A stretch of DNA of 64,000 nt from Cellulosilyticum lentocellum DSM 5427 (GCF_000178835.2 NC_015275.1:2377001-2441000), one strand, 5' to 3'; shown: positions 8,810 to 17,680, counted from the stretch's first letter. Numbers and translations are program-made. Notes: generated from the letters alone by a model not told the origin.

Positions 8810-9085
8810 ATGGCAGATGTAACATTTGGTGTAAAAGTACCAGAAGAATTGAAAAATGAATTAAGTGAATTAATGAAAGACAGTACGCTAAGTGGCAAAG
8901 AGTTTATGGGGATGTTATTAGCTAGTTATAAGCTAGAAAAAGCAAAAGAAGAAAACTCACTTTTTGAAGGTGATTTAAAAGAATTGCAGACTTTATTAAA
9001 AAGAGTACAAGGTATTTATACCCATATGATAGAAAAAAGTCAGCTAGGCTATCAGCAACAGTTGAAGGAGATAGAAAAAAAATAG
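8810..9085 (+). CDS. Ribbon-helix-helix-like N-terminal part of a coiled-coil protein
   Basis: A 91-residue ORF starting MADVTFGVKVPEELKNELSE, then a helical linker (LKELQTLLKRVQGIYTHMIE). The N-terminal ~45 residues have a beta strand followed by two helices with a GKEFM turn, as in ribbon-helix-helix DNA-binding proteins. From memory, clostridia carry proteins with this N-terminus continuing directly into a long coiled coil. Here the frame stops just after a run of eight A (9076-9083 region). A -1 shift enters the next ORF, whose frame is open through this whole stretch, so the two are probably one gene. ACAAGGAGAGAAGT precedes the ATG. Function unknown; possibly a DNA-binding structural or segregation protein. 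Confidence 0.65.
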   Translation: MADVTFGVKVPEELKNELSELMKDSTLSGKEFMGMLLASYKLEKAKEENSLFEGDLKELQTLLKRVQGIYTHMIEKSQLGYQQQLKEIEKK

Positions 9086-9114
9086 AAGAGCAAGTAGCTG
9101 AAAAAGAAGAGATT

Positions 9115-9660
9115 TTGTTGGAACATAAAAAGACAAAAGAAATACTAGAAGATGCTGAAAAAAAAGAATTTAGTCAACTTCAGGAAATAGAAGCTTTAAA
9201 AAGTAAGTTATCAGATGTGGTAAAAGAGAAGGAGCAAGTACAACAGCAATTGAATAACCATCTTTTATTGCATACCAAATTCGAGGAAGAGATTACATTA
9301 TTAAAAGAACAAGTAACAGGATATAAGCGCTTAGAGTTGGAAATCGAAGAACGTAATAATGAGAATGGTAAACTTAAAAATAGAAATGATGAATTAGCTT
9401 CTGAAATTTGGTTTTTGCAACGAGAGGTAGAAAAGTTAAAAGAAGAAAAAAATCAGTTAGAAACGAAGCAACAACAGGAGTTAACTCAATTAAAAGACAA
9501 ACAAGAGCTTCAACTTCGCAATGAATTATTAGAACAAAAGTTAAGCTTTAAAGAAGACATATCTCATCTAAAAGAACAAATCACTAAAGAGAAAGAAGCC
9601 TATCACCAGCTAGAACGTGATTATACCCAAAAACTACAAGATATGTATAAACAGAAGTAG
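9115..9660 (+). CDS. Long coiled-coil C-terminal part of the split protein
   Basis: An open frame that actually begins well upstream, overlapping the previous ORF, and encodes an almost pure heptad-repeat coiled coil rich in Glu, Lys, Gln and Leu. It ends at 9660. The TTG at 9115 has no convincing ribosome site, so independent translation is doubtful. Joined at the A8 tract, the chain would read ...LKEIEKK followed by IEEQVAEKEEILLEHKK without breaking the coiled coil, giving about 285 residues. This suggests either slippage on A8 or a recent frameshift. No catalytic motif is seen. KfrA-like plasmid proteins are a loose structural analogue. Confidence 0.55.
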   Translation: MLEHKKTKEILEDAEKKEFSQLQEIEALKSKLSDVVKEKEQVQQQLNNHLLLHTKFEEEITLLKEQVTGYKRLELEIEERNNENGKLKNRNDELASEIWFLQREVEKLKEEKNQLETKQQQELTQLKDKQELQLRNELLEQKLSFKEDISHLKEQITKEKEAYHQLERDYTQKLQDMYKQK

Positions 9661-9688
9661 AAATACACATAAAAAGGCAAGAAGCTTA

Positions 9689-9717
9689 TTGAATTCTCAA
9701 GGTGATAATGGTATACT
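9689..9717 (+). promoter_or_regulatory. Promoter of the FNT transporter gene
   Basis: TTGAAT at 9689-9694 and TATACT at 9712-9717, 17 bp apart, 28 bp before the start codon. AAAGGAG follows as ribosome site. Confidence 0.65.
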
Positions 9718-9744
9718 CTAATACTGAAAAAGGAGTGTATACAA

Positions 9745-10569
9745 ATGGCAAATTATTTATCACCACAGGAAATCACAAATTATACTAGCGATGGCGGTGT
9801 CAACAAAGTTAATCGTAGTGCATTATTAGTACTAGTAATGGCTATCATGGCAGGTGTTTACATTGCATTAGGTGGCTTTGCTTCCTCAGTAGCAGCTCAT
9901 GATGTTGCAAATAAAGGTTTAGCTAAATTAGTAACGGGTGCAGTATTCCCTATTGGACTTATGTTTGTAGTTATCAATGGTGCAGATTTATTCACTGGAA
10001 ACTGCTTAATCGTCATTTCAACTTTAGAAAAACGCACAACATGGGGTGGATTTTTTAAAAATTTAATTATTGTATTAGTAGGTAATTTTATTGGAGCAGT
10101 AGTAATCGCATTTTTAGTAGCAAATAGCGGCATTCTTAATATGAGTGATGGTCGTTTTGGTGCTTATGCGATTAAAACAGCCGTATCTAAATCAAACCTT
10201 CAATTTACGCAAGCTCTTTGTTTAGCGATTATTTGTAACATTTATGTATGTGCTGGTATTTGGATGATTTATGCAGCTAAAGATATTACAGGAAAAGTAA
10301 TGGCTGGTTTCTTCTCTATTTTTGCTTTTGCAATCAGCGGGGCAGAGCATATTGTAGCTAATATGTTTTATATTCCTGTAGCACTTTTTGTGAAGAATAA
10401 TGCTGAATATATGGAACTGGCTCATGCAACAGCTGATCAGCTAAGTTGGGGAAAATTCCTTATTAATAATGCAATTCCCGTAACTCTTGGTAATATTATT
10501 GGTGGTGTATTTATTGGAGGAATGTATTTCCTTATTTACAAAAAACTCACCAAACCATCACAACAATAA
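9745..10569 (+). CDS. Formate/nitrite transporter family protein
   Basis: A 274-residue polytopic membrane protein of the FNT family (FocA, NirC, HSC). Seen: six hydrophobic segments, the family signature GADLFTGNC near residue 84, and GAEHIVANMF near residue 199 containing the conserved pore histidine. FNT proteins are pentameric channels for formate, nitrite or hydrosulfide. The sequence does not tell which, although a fermentative anaerobe would plausibly move formate. Own promoter and own terminator, so probably monocistronic. Confidence 0.92.
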   Translation: MANYLSPQEITNYTSDGGVNKVNRSALLVLVMAIMAGVYIALGGFASSVAAHDVANKGLAKLVTGAVFPIGLMFVVINGADLFTGNCLIVISTLEKRTTWGGFFKNLIIVLVGNFIGAVVIAFLVANSGILNMSDGRFGAYAIKTAVSKSNLQFTQALCLAIICNIYVCAGIWMIYAAKDITGKVMAGFFSIFAFAISGAEHIVANMFYIPVALFVKNNAEYMELAHATADQLSWGKFLINNAIPVTLGNIIGGVFIGGMYFLIYKKLTKPSQQ

Positions 10570-10578
10570 AATAGCATA

Positions 10579-10603
10579 GTCGCAGTTTAATACTGCGGCT
10601 TTT
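10579..10603 (+). terminator. Terminator after the FNT gene
   Basis: GTCGCAG and CTGCGGC (one G-U pair) around TTTAATA, followed by TTTTA, 10 bp after the stop codon. Confidence 0.75.
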
Positions 10604-10635
10604 ATTATATCTGTTTTAATGAGGAGGATTTGTAG

Positions 10636-11580
10636 ATGCTTATTGAAAAAGCCATTCAATATTTTATATCGTCTTTAGAAGCTGAACAGTTATCTTCTCA
10701 CACGATTAAGGCTTACCTACAAGATTTAAATCAATTTAAGAACTGGACACAAAAGAAGGAAGTGGATGACCTAAATTTTGAGGATTTTCAAGATTATTTT
10801 ATAGAAATTTCTAAATTAAAAATGACATCTATTAAACGTAAAAGAGTAGTTATGCATCGCTTTTTTAAATTTTGTTACCGTAAAAAACTTTGTACAGAAA
10901 AGCTTCATGAATACATTGATCCTATACGTTCAAAGAAAAATGTTGTTCCTAAAGAAGTTTTAAGCCGAGAAGAAATCTCTCTTATTTTTGATTTTTTAAA
11001 AAAAGAAGAGAAGCAATATAAATTAAAGGTAAATAACACTTATTATGACTATCTTTATTATTGTTCACTGCGTAATCAGCTTCTTATTAGTATTCTTCTT
11101 TATACGGGATGTCGTGCCCACGAAGTAGTTGCTTTAAAAAAACAAGATATTAATTTATTACAAAATACCATTACACTTTTTACAAAAGGAGGTAAATATA
11201 ATCAAGTACCTATACATGATGAGTTAAAGAAAGCCTTAGATAATTACAATGAATCTATCAGCACTTTATCTCTGGGACTTCAAAATCTGCTTCAAGAAAG
11301 TCATTATCTGTTCCCGAGCAAAACGGATTCTAACAATTATATGCCAACACGTACATTACATGATTTAATGAAAAAACTTTCTGCTGCAACGGGTCGTCAT
11401 ATTCATGCGCATCTTTTTAGACATACATTCGCTTCTTATTGTATTGCAGCTAATATGGATATTTCTACAATCTCTTCTTTAATCTCTCACAGCAATCCTT
11501 CTATTACTTTGTCCATCTATACTCACGAAATAGATGCGCACAATAAGCAAGAACAGATTAAAAAACTAAGTTTTCATTAA
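10636..11580 (+). CDS. XerC/XerD-like tyrosine recombinase
   Basis: A 314-residue tyrosine recombinase with an N-terminal SAM-like core-binding domain (residues ~1-90) and a C-terminal catalytic domain. The active-site set is complete: Arg in GCRAHEV, Lys in TKGGK, HxxR in HLFRHTFASY, His in SHSNPS and the Tyr nucleophile in SIYTHEI. It resembles chromosomal Xer-type or stand-alone clostridial recombinases. No att-like repeats or phage genes lie next to it, so it is not obviously the integrase of an element here. GAGGAGGA precedes the ATG. Confidence 0.9.
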   Translation: MLIEKAIQYFISSLEAEQLSSHTIKAYLQDLNQFKNWTQKKEVDDLNFEDFQDYFIEISKLKMTSIKRKRVVMHRFFKFCYRKKLCTEKLHEYIDPIRSKKNVVPKEVLSREEISLIFDFLKKEEKQYKLKVNNTYYDYLYYCSLRNQLLISILLYTGCRAHEVVALKKQDINLLQNTITLFTKGGKYNQVPIHDELKKALDNYNESISTLSLGLQNLLQESHYLFPSKTDSNNYMPTRTLHDLMKKLSAATGRHIHAHLFRHTFASYCIAANMDISTISSLISHSNPSITLSIYTHEIDAHNKQEQIKKLSFH

Positions 11581-11644
11581 TCTCGTATGAAAATCAAAAA
11601 ACGACTTATACTAAGACATGTAATTTGAAAGGAGAGTGTAAGTT

Positions 11645-11872
11645 GTGAGTGATTTAAATGAACTTAAGCAAAAATATAACGAAGGTTATCGCTGTATTTA
11701 CACCGAGAAAGATTCTAATGAAGGGTTGACCATGCACCTAAAAAACTTTAGAGAAGAAAAAATTCACACCATGAACATTAAGAGTGACATGGAAATTGGT
11801 GAAATTGAAAGCTTCTTAGATACACTTAATCAAATTAAGAAGAAAAAAGGGCATGATTGTCATGATTTATAA
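11645..11872 (+). CDS. Small conserved clostridial-type protein, function unknown
   Basis: About 75 residues, hydrophilic, predicted alpha/beta, ending KKKKGHDCHDL. Start is GTG 11645 (or TTG 11642, which is better spaced from GGAG at 11631). No recognised domain. It lies between the recombinase and a strong bidirectional terminator. It is a real gene by its ribosome site and clean frame, but I do not recognise the family. Confidence 0.65.
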   Translation: MSDLNELKQKYNEGYRCIYTEKDSNEGLTMHLKNFREEKIHTMNIKSDMEIGEIESFLDTLNQIKKKKGHDCHDL

Positions 11873-11919
11873 ACAAATAAAAGTGGCTTCTTTATCGTAG
11901 AAGTCACTTTTATTTGTTT
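11871..11919. terminator. Bidirectional terminator, 21-bp arms
   Basis: Arms 11871-11891 and 11899-11919 are complementary except for one G-U pair, with A-rich and T-rich ends, placed between convergent genes. The right arm reaches the stop codon region of the aldehyde dehydrogenase. Confidence 0.85.
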
Positions 11920-13273
11920 ATCGAATCATTTTTTTAATCCATTTTAATTGTTTATCATAAGGGGGATAACGAAAAGGAAGCTCCCTAGGAGTACTATAAA
12001 GAACGGTTTTCTCATGAGTAAAGGTTCTAAAACTATTGTAACCATGATATGCCCCCATTCCACTATAACCTACCCCACCAAAAGGAGCTTGTGGGTGAGT
12101 AACATGTAATATTGTATCATTAATACAACCACCTCCAAAAGAAAGATGTTTAAGTAAATAGTCAATACGTTTTTGGTCTTTACTAAAAAGATAGCATGCT
12201 AGTGGCTTAGGATAACGTTGGACATAATGAATAGCTTCTTCTAAACGCTTATAAGGTATAATAGGCAAAATAGGGCCAAAAATTTCTTCTTGCATACATA
12301 AGTCAGAAGGTGCGACAGGGTACAGAACTGTTGGTTCAATATATAATTCATCTGTATTAAAATGTCCACCAAAATGTATTTTATCTTCATTTATAAGTTG
12401 AAGTAAACGAACATAATGTGCTTCATTAATAATATGTGCCATATGCTTTTTTTCTCTGTAAAAATGTTGTAATACAAAACCTATATAACATAACAAGCGA
12501 TCTGCTACACTTTCATGAACAAGAACATAGTCTGGAGCTACGCAGGTTTGTCCTGCATTTAAAAATTTACCCCATACAATACGAGTAGCTGCTAAACGTA
12601 AATCAGCTGTATGATCTACAATAACAGGGCTTTTCCCACCTAGTTCTAAAGTTACAGGGATTAAATGTTCAGATGCCTGTTTCATTACCTTTTTACCCGT
12701 TTCTATGCCACCGGTGAAAAAAACATAATCTAGTGGTTCGTTAAGAAGTTCAGTACACACCATGCTATCACCTTCCACAAGTGTTACATAGTAGGGTGGA
12801 AAAACTTCATTTAAAATCATACGAAGTACTTTATTCGTAGCTGGTGTATATTCTGAAGGCTTAACAATGGCACAATTGCCTGCTGCAATAGCTCCAATAA
12901 GAGGCATCATTGCTAATTGAAAAGGGTAGTTAAAAGGTGAAAAAATAAGACATATACCATAGGGTTCTTTCAATACTTTTGTATTGCCACCTATAACCGG
13001 AAGTACTCCTTTATACTGTAAAGGCTTTGACCAGTTTTTAAGATTCTTAAGTGTATGATTGATTTCTGAAATTGTTGTATAAATTTCAGTTAAGTAAGTT
13101 TCAAAAGCTGGCTTTTTAAAATCTTTATGAAGCGCTTTTTCAATTTCTTTTTGATGATTCAAAATAGCACTTTTAAATTTTTTTAAGTAATACGTACGAA
13201 GTTTTAAATCATAAGTTTTTCGGGTATAAAAATAATGATTCATATCTTGAACACATTGTGAAATAGAAGACAT
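11918..13273 (-). CDS. Aldehyde dehydrogenase, class 3-like
   Basis: A 451-residue NAD(P)-dependent aldehyde dehydrogenase that oxidises an aldehyde to the acid. Seen: FSPFNYPFQLAMMPLIGAIA (cofactor-binding start), FTGGIETGK (Rossmann glycines), catalytic Glu in LELGGKSP near residue 208 and catalytic Cys in AGQTCVAPDY near residue 244. Length and the C-terminus (SFGGGCINDTILH, APFGGVGYSGMG) fit the class 3 (fatty/aromatic aldehyde, AlkH-like) branch rather than the CoA-acylating type. AAAGAGGTG precedes ATG 13273. Monocistronic. Physiological substrate unknown. Confidence 0.9.
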   Translation of the reverse strand: MSSISQCVQDMNHYFYTRKTYDLKLRTYYLKKFKSAILNHQKEIEKALHKDFKKPAFETYLTEIYTTISEINHTLKNLKNWSKPLQYKGVLPVIGGNTKVLKEPYGICLIFSPFNYPFQLAMMPLIGAIAAGNCAIVKPSEYTPATNKVLRMILNEVFPPYYVTLVEGDSMVCTELLNEPLDYVFFTGGIETGKKVMKQASEHLIPVTLELGGKSPVIVDHTADLRLAATRIVWGKFLNAGQTCVAPDYVLVHESVADRLLCYIGFVLQHFYREKKHMAHIINEAHYVRLLQLINEDKIHFGGHFNTDELYIEPTVLYPVAPSDLCMQEEIFGPILPIIPYKRLEEAIHYVQRYPKPLACYLFSKDQKRIDYLLKHLSFGGGCINDTILHVTHPQAPFGGVGYSGMGAYHGYNSFRTFTHEKTVLYSTPRELPFRYPPYDKQLKWIKKMIR

Positions 13274-13422
13274 TATGACACCTCTTTAGAAAAATTTTTA
13301 AACAAAGCTATGACATATTTTTCAAGATGAAATACTTTGCAGATTTACAAATCTTTATCTAACATATGGTTTTTTTATAAGGGTACAATAAGAGTATAAA
13401 TAAATTATATAGGGGGCATAAA

Positions 13423-14193
13423 ATGAATAAAAAAAGAATGATTCAAGCAATGTGCGCTTTAGGTTTGATTTACTGCATGCTATTTACAACACTTTATGCC
13501 AAAACACAACCGGCTAAAGAAAAACCTGGAGCAGCTATTTTCGTAATGGCAACGCAAAATTCTGTAACAGCTTGTCCTAAGTCTTATCATTATCAGTCTG
13601 AAGTGATTTCATTAGACATGAAGATACCACAACTCCAAGGCCTTACAGATCGCACCTTTCAAAGGCAATTCAATCAAAATCTTTTAAAAGAAGCAAAAGC
13701 CAGAAAAAAAAATGCCATTTCAGAAGCCTTGCAATATAATAAAGAAATGATTCGCGATGGATTAAAGCCACTGAAATTTGAATACTTAGAAAGTTATACG
13801 GCTATTCCTTCTCCATACCCTTACTATACATTGGAGTTTTTTAAATATCAATATAGTGGAGGAGCTCATGGCTTAGGTGAACTACGTTATATTACCATTG
13901 ATTTAATAAAAAATAAAATTATTTCGTTAAAAGATCTATTCAAACCTACAGTGGATTATAAAGCCTTAATTAATGCCGGAATCAATGAACAAATAAGTCG
14001 TAGAATACAACAAGGTGAAGTTTTTTTTGTAGGCGATGGTGGCTTTGTAGGTATTAAAGATGAGCAAAATTTTTATATTAATCAAGATGGCTTAATTGTC
14101 ATCGTTTTTAATGTATATGAAATAGCACCATATGCAGCAGGAGTAATAGAAATCCCCTTAGATATGACAAAGCTATTACCTTATATGAAATAG
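13423..14193 (+). CDS. Secreted DUF4163/DUF3298 (RsiV-like) domain protein
   Basis: 256 residues with an N-terminal signal peptide (KKRMIQAMCALGLIYCMLF) and then a DUF4163-like region followed by DUF3298, shown by YQYSGGAHG and the closing YINQDGLIVIVFNVYEIAPY. These domains occur in extracytoplasmic proteins, including the lysozyme-sensing anti-sigma factor RsiV, but no sigma factor gene or transmembrane anti-sigma domain is present here, so it is probably a stand-alone secreted protein. GGGGG ribosome site. A small membrane protein follows in the same direction. Confidence 0.8.
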   Translation: MNKKRMIQAMCALGLIYCMLFTTLYAKTQPAKEKPGAAIFVMATQNSVTACPKSYHYQSEVISLDMKIPQLQGLTDRTFQRQFNQNLLKEAKARKKNAISEALQYNKEMIRDGLKPLKFEYLESYTAIPSPYPYYTLEFFKYQYSGGAHGLGELRYITIDLIKNKIISLKDLFKPTVDYKALINAGINEQISRRIQQGEVFFVGDGGFVGIKDEQNFYINQDGLIVIVFNVYEIAPYAAGVIEIPLDMTKLLPYMK

Positions 14194-14248
14194 AATTGTC
14201 AATAAGTCTATTTTAGTGTAAAATATAAAGAAAAAACTAGGGGGAATC

Positions 14249-14617
14249 ATGTATCAACCAAAATATGTGCTAAAGAAAAAAAGGAAGCCTCGTTATAGAG
14301 GCACTATAGCCGTTTTAATGATTATAGGATTACTTGTTATAAGTTTCTTTTGTTTAGCTTTTCTTAAGCAAAAGGAGGCTATTACCTTGGTTCATACTTG
14401 GCAATCAGAAGAAACTGGGGAAGTTCTAACCTTTACAAAAGATGGCAAGGTTACCTTTAAAAATAATTTACCCGAGGGTGTTTATCGTATTATTTCACCA
14501 AACACTATAGAATATACCGTTGGGAATATGAGTTTTCAGATGATTTATACTATAGAAGATAATAAACTTCATTGGGGGATAGACCAAGAACATTTGGAAA
14601 TCTTTTCACCCAAATAA
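14249..14617 (+). CDS. Single-pass membrane protein with lipocalin-like extracytoplasmic domain
   Basis: 122 residues: basic N-terminus (KKKRKPRYRG), one transmembrane helix (about residues 18-40), then a beta-rich domain of about 75 residues (TWQSEETGEVLTFTKDGKVTF...) resembling DUF5640-type small barrels. Function unknown. It is 55 bp downstream of the RsiV-like secreted protein and 70 bp upstream of the BMP-domain gene, and may be co-transcribed. Confidence 0.6.
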   Translation: MYQPKYVLKKKRKPRYRGTIAVLMIIGLLVISFFCLAFLKQKEAITLVHTWQSEETGEVLTFTKDGKVTFKNNLPEGVYRIISPNTIEYTVGNMSFQMIYTIEDNKLHWGIDQEHLEIFSPK

Positions 14618-14687
14618 TTTAAATAAGTTTCACTGCTTATTTTGAAAATAATTCTTTAAATAGATGTAGAAAGCTAAGGTGAAAAAA

Positions 14688-16643
14688 ATGAATCATACAG
14701 AATTACAACATGCTTATGAGCAGGCTTATAAGAGCGGTAAACAAGCTTGGAATCAAAAACTTTTAAAAGGCGAATCTGGTTACTTACGTGCCCTAGATAG
14801 TATGATTCAACCAGGTGATATTGCAGCTGAATTTCCTTTAGGGCTAGTGGAGATTCCTATTAATAAGATTGTAGGAACATACACTCATGCTAGAAGTATT
14901 TCTTTTGCTGATAATTATATGCCTATTATGAATATCAAAACTGAATTTGCTTCAAAGTGGATGTATCTTTACGATTACCACATTCAAACAGGTATTGCAG
15001 ATCCAATTAAAGTTTATGAGTATCTTAATCGTTTCTTTGTTATTGAGGGAAATAAAAGGGTAAGTGTTTTGAAATTTGTTGAAGGAACCACCATTAATGG
15101 TCAAGTCATTCGCCTCATTCCTAAACGTGACCCTAATAATAAGCTAAATACTATTTATTATGAGTTTATGAATTTTTACAAAGAAACTCACATCAATACC
15201 ATTTGGTTTTCAGAAATCGGTCGTTTTACAGAGCTTCTTTCTTATGTTAAACAATATCGAACTATGACTACAGAAGAAGAGGCAGATAAAATCTTTTTAG
15301 CTAATTGTTATCGTCCCTTTAGACAGCTTTATTTGGAGCAAGGCGGTGATCAACTAGATATTACAACTGGCGATGCCTTTTTAACCTTTTTAAAGATTTA
15401 TGGACTTTCTAAAGAGATTACACCAGAAGCCTATAAAGTAAAAGTCAAAAATATTATTGATGAGTTAAAGGTAATAGAAGCCGAAACAACTCATGTTCAA
15501 ACAGAGGTTATTCAACCTCCTAAAAAGAAAAGTGTATTCTCATCTCTATCTGATTTAGTGACTTCAAAAAAAGTATTAAAAATAGCTTTTGTATATGCTA
15601 AACCTGTTTCCACATCAGGTTGGGCATATGCCCACGAATTAGGTCGATTACATATCGATAATGTATTTAAAGATCAAATCGTAACCACTAAAATAGAGGG
15701 AGTTCCTGAAAACGATAAAGCTTTTGATGTTTTTAAGACCTTAGCAAATGATCACTATGACATCGTATTTGCAACTAGCCCTACTTATTTAGCTCCAGCA
15801 TTAAAAGCTGCCATGGAATTTCCAAATGTTAAATTTTTTAATTGTGCAGCAACCCATTCTTATAAATCTCTTACCTTGTATTATGGACGCATCCATGAAC
15901 CACGTTATTTATTAGGAATGATTGCAGGATCAATGACAGAAACTAATGTGATTGGTTATGTTGCACCTTATCCTATTTCAGAGGTAGTAAGTAGTATTAA
16001 TGCCTTTACTTTAGGGGCACAAGCCGTTAATCCTAGAGTTAAGGTCAAGGCACTTTGGACTAATAGGTGGGATAATCCAGAGGGCGGTAAAGCTGTAGCA
16101 GAAACCTTATTTAATGCTGGTGCAGATATTATTTCAAATGAAGATCTCCCTATTCCAGGAGATATTTCCAAGGGCTATGGTGTTTATAGTATTAATCAAA
16201 ATACACATCAAAAAACCCACTATGCTATGGCTATCTGGAATTGGGGTGTATTTTATGAACAAGTTATTCAAAATATATTAAATGGTACTTGGAAGAGCAT
16301 ACAAGAAGATAACAATCGTTCAGATATGCCTGTTAACTTTTGGCAAGGTATGAATAATGGCATCGTAGATTTATTATATTCTAACCGTAATATGACAGCT
16401 CCAATGAAGCATTTGATTGAGAATGTTAAGCAAGCGATTATTAGAAATGAATTTGATGTATTTAAAGGACCTATCTATGATCAAAATCATGTGATAAAAG
16501 CCAAAGCTGGCGAAAACTTAGATTATGAGGATATCATTCATATGGATTGGTTAGTAGCGGGAGTAGAAGGAGAAATTCCAGATATTAAAACACTAACACC
16601 TGTAGATCCATTTTCCTATATGCAAGGTATTACGGGTAAATAA
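14688..16643 (+). CDS. Cytoplasmic protein: ParB-like N-domain fused to BMP/PnrA-type ligand-binding domain
   Basis: About 651 residues. Residues ~60-130 contain FFVIEGNKRVSVLKF, a ParB/sulfiredoxin-like motif. Residues ~300-610 are a BMP family periplasmic-binding fold (LKIAFVYAKPVSTSGWAYAH..., DIVFATSPTYLAPA, NCAATHSYKS, YYGRIHEPRYLLGMIAGSM, DNPEGGKAVAETL). BMP proteins normally bind nucleosides outside the cell for ABC import. This one has no signal peptide and no transporter genes nearby, so it is likely an intracellular ligand sensor (inference). ATG 14688 is chosen over GTG 14679 because AAGGTG ends 6 bases before it. A strong terminator follows. Confidence 0.82.
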   Translation: MNHTELQHAYEQAYKSGKQAWNQKLLKGESGYLRALDSMIQPGDIAAEFPLGLVEIPINKIVGTYTHARSISFADNYMPIMNIKTEFASKWMYLYDYHIQTGIADPIKVYEYLNRFFVIEGNKRVSVLKFVEGTTINGQVIRLIPKRDPNNKLNTIYYEFMNFYKETHINTIWFSEIGRFTELLSYVKQYRTMTTEEEADKIFLANCYRPFRQLYLEQGGDQLDITTGDAFLTFLKIYGLSKEITPEAYKVKVKNIIDELKVIEAETTHVQTEVIQPPKKKSVFSSLSDLVTSKKVLKIAFVYAKPVSTSGWAYAHELGRLHIDNVFKDQIVTTKIEGVPENDKAFDVFKTLANDHYDIVFATSPTYLAPALKAAMEFPNVKFFNCAATHSYKSLTLYYGRIHEPRYLLGMIAGSMTETNVIGYVAPYPISEVVSSINAFTLGAQAVNPRVKVKALWTNRWDNPEGGKAVAETLFNAGADIISNEDLPIPGDISKGYGVYSINQNTHQKTHYAMAIWNWGVFYEQVIQNILNGTWKSIQEDNNRSDMPVNFWQGMNNGIVDLLYSNRNMTAPMKHLIENVKQAIIRNEFDVFKGPIYDQNHVIKAKAGENLDYEDIIHMDWLVAGVEGEIPDIKTLTPVDPFSYMQGITGK

Positions 16644-16680
16644 ATAGGGAGTAAGGTTATTAACCTTACTCCCTATTTTT
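16642..16680. terminator. Bidirectional terminator
   Basis: Near-perfect 17-18-bp inverted repeat around 16660 (ATAGGGAGTAAGG with CCTTACTCCCTAT) ending in a T run, between convergent genes. Confidence 0.88.
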
Positions 16681-17266
16681 AGATTTCTAAAATATAATAA
16701 TTATATCCGTTAATAACTTGAATATTATTATGTACTAAAATACGTTTAGCATTAGATGAATAAGTAAAGTGATTGTGTCCATACAAATGATATTTAGGTA
16801 AAAGCTGCTCATAAAGCGTATAAAAACTTTTAAATCCTATATGACACTGACTATTGGGATTGTCCCCTATTCCAAAGGTAGGAGAATGAGTAACTAAAAT
16901 ATCAATGGGTTTTTTACAAGTTCTAACAAGTTTTTTAACGCGTTTTTGCATTTTTTCTTCAGTAAATTGAAATGGACCACCTTTATATTCAATAGAACCA
17001 CCTAATCCAGCAATGCGTAAACCATTAAAAGTAACAACCTTATCCTCGATACAATCACAACCTTCAGGAGGCTGTGTGAGATAGCCCTTATCATGATTAC
17101 CATGAACATAAAACACGGGAACTGCCAGCATAGTAACTAAAAAGGATAAATAAGATGCTTTTAAGTCACCACAAGAAATCACACAAGCTATATCTTGAAA
17201 GTTTGATTTATCAAAGAAGTCCCAGATATAATTACTTTCTACATCAGAAACAACTAAAATTTTCAT
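16679..17266 (-). CDS. Calcineurin-like metallophosphoesterase
   Basis: 195 residues. Metal-binding motifs of the phosphoesterase superfamily are present: SDVES (first Asp, residue 8), GDLKAS, VHGNHD near residue 56, VTHSPTFG, and YGHNHF near the C-terminus. Similar to small YfcE/MJ0936-like or archaeal-type phosphodiesterases of unknown substrate. AAAGGACGGTC precedes ATG 17266. Convergent with the BMP-fusion gene and divergent from the tRNA promoter. Confidence 0.88.
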   Translation of the reverse strand: MKILVVSDVESNYIWDFFDKSNFQDIACVISCGDLKASYLSFLVTMLAVPVFYVHGNHDKGYLTQPPEGCDCIEDKVVTFNGLRIAGLGGSIEYKGGPFQFTEEKMQKRVKKLVRTCKKPIDILVTHSPTFGIGDNPNSQCHIGFKSFYTLYEQLLPKYHLYGHNHFTYSSNAKRILVHNNIQVINGYNYYILEI

Positions 17267-17363
17267 AAATTGACCGTCCTTTAGCTTTTGTATGTTATCT
17301 ATTATACTATAATGTCATAAAATTTCATACCATAAAAAATAATTGTTTTATATACAAAAAATA

Positions 17364-17392
17364 TTGACAGTATACGTTGTATTTGTTATGAT
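17364..17392 (+). promoter_or_regulatory. tRNA operon promoter
   Basis: TTGACA 17364-17369 and TATGAT 17387-17392, 17-bp spacer, 28 bp before the tRNA-Tyr gene. Confidence 0.85.
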
Positions 17393-17420
17393 GTACAAGT
17401 GTTAAGAAAACATATCGTAT

Positions 17421-17501
17421 GGAGGGATTCCCGAGCGGCCAAAGGGGGCAGACTGTAAATCTGTTGCGATAGCTTCGAAGGTTCGAATCCTTCTCCCTCC
17501 A
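17421..17501 (+). tRNA. tRNA-Tyr (GTA)
   Basis: Acceptor GGAGGGA pairs with TCCCTCC, discriminator A at 17501. The anticodon loop has GTA at 17455-17457, a long class II variable arm follows, and the T loop is GGTTCGAATCC. CCA is not encoded. Confidence 0.97.
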
Positions 17502-17504
17502 GAT

Positions 17505-17577
<73 letters not shown>

Positions 17578-17610
17578 CTTTTTTTATGTTTAAAACCGTA
17601 AATTAAACAT

Positions 17611-17680
17611 AGGGCTAAAAATCCTCCTAATTCGATTCCGGCTTTAGGCATTTTTATAGGATCTAAAACCGTAAACTAAC
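17611..17680 (+). pseudogene. Decayed duplicate of the tRNA-Phe 3' half plus its flank
   Basis: Bases 17611-17650 follow the anticodon-to-acceptor part of tRNA-Phe with deletions (GCTAAAAATCCTC, TTCGATTCCGGCT, TAGGCA). The next 30 bases again resemble the tRNA's downstream flank (TAAAACCGTAAA occurs after both). The order suggests a tandem duplication that has decayed. It cannot fold as a tRNA because the 5' half is missing. Confidence 0.7.

Noticed and set aside
10636-11580. Tyrosine recombinase as integrase of a local island
   Set aside because: No direct repeats or cargo flank it; it resembles a stand-alone Xer-like gene, and the accessory region is 30 kb away.
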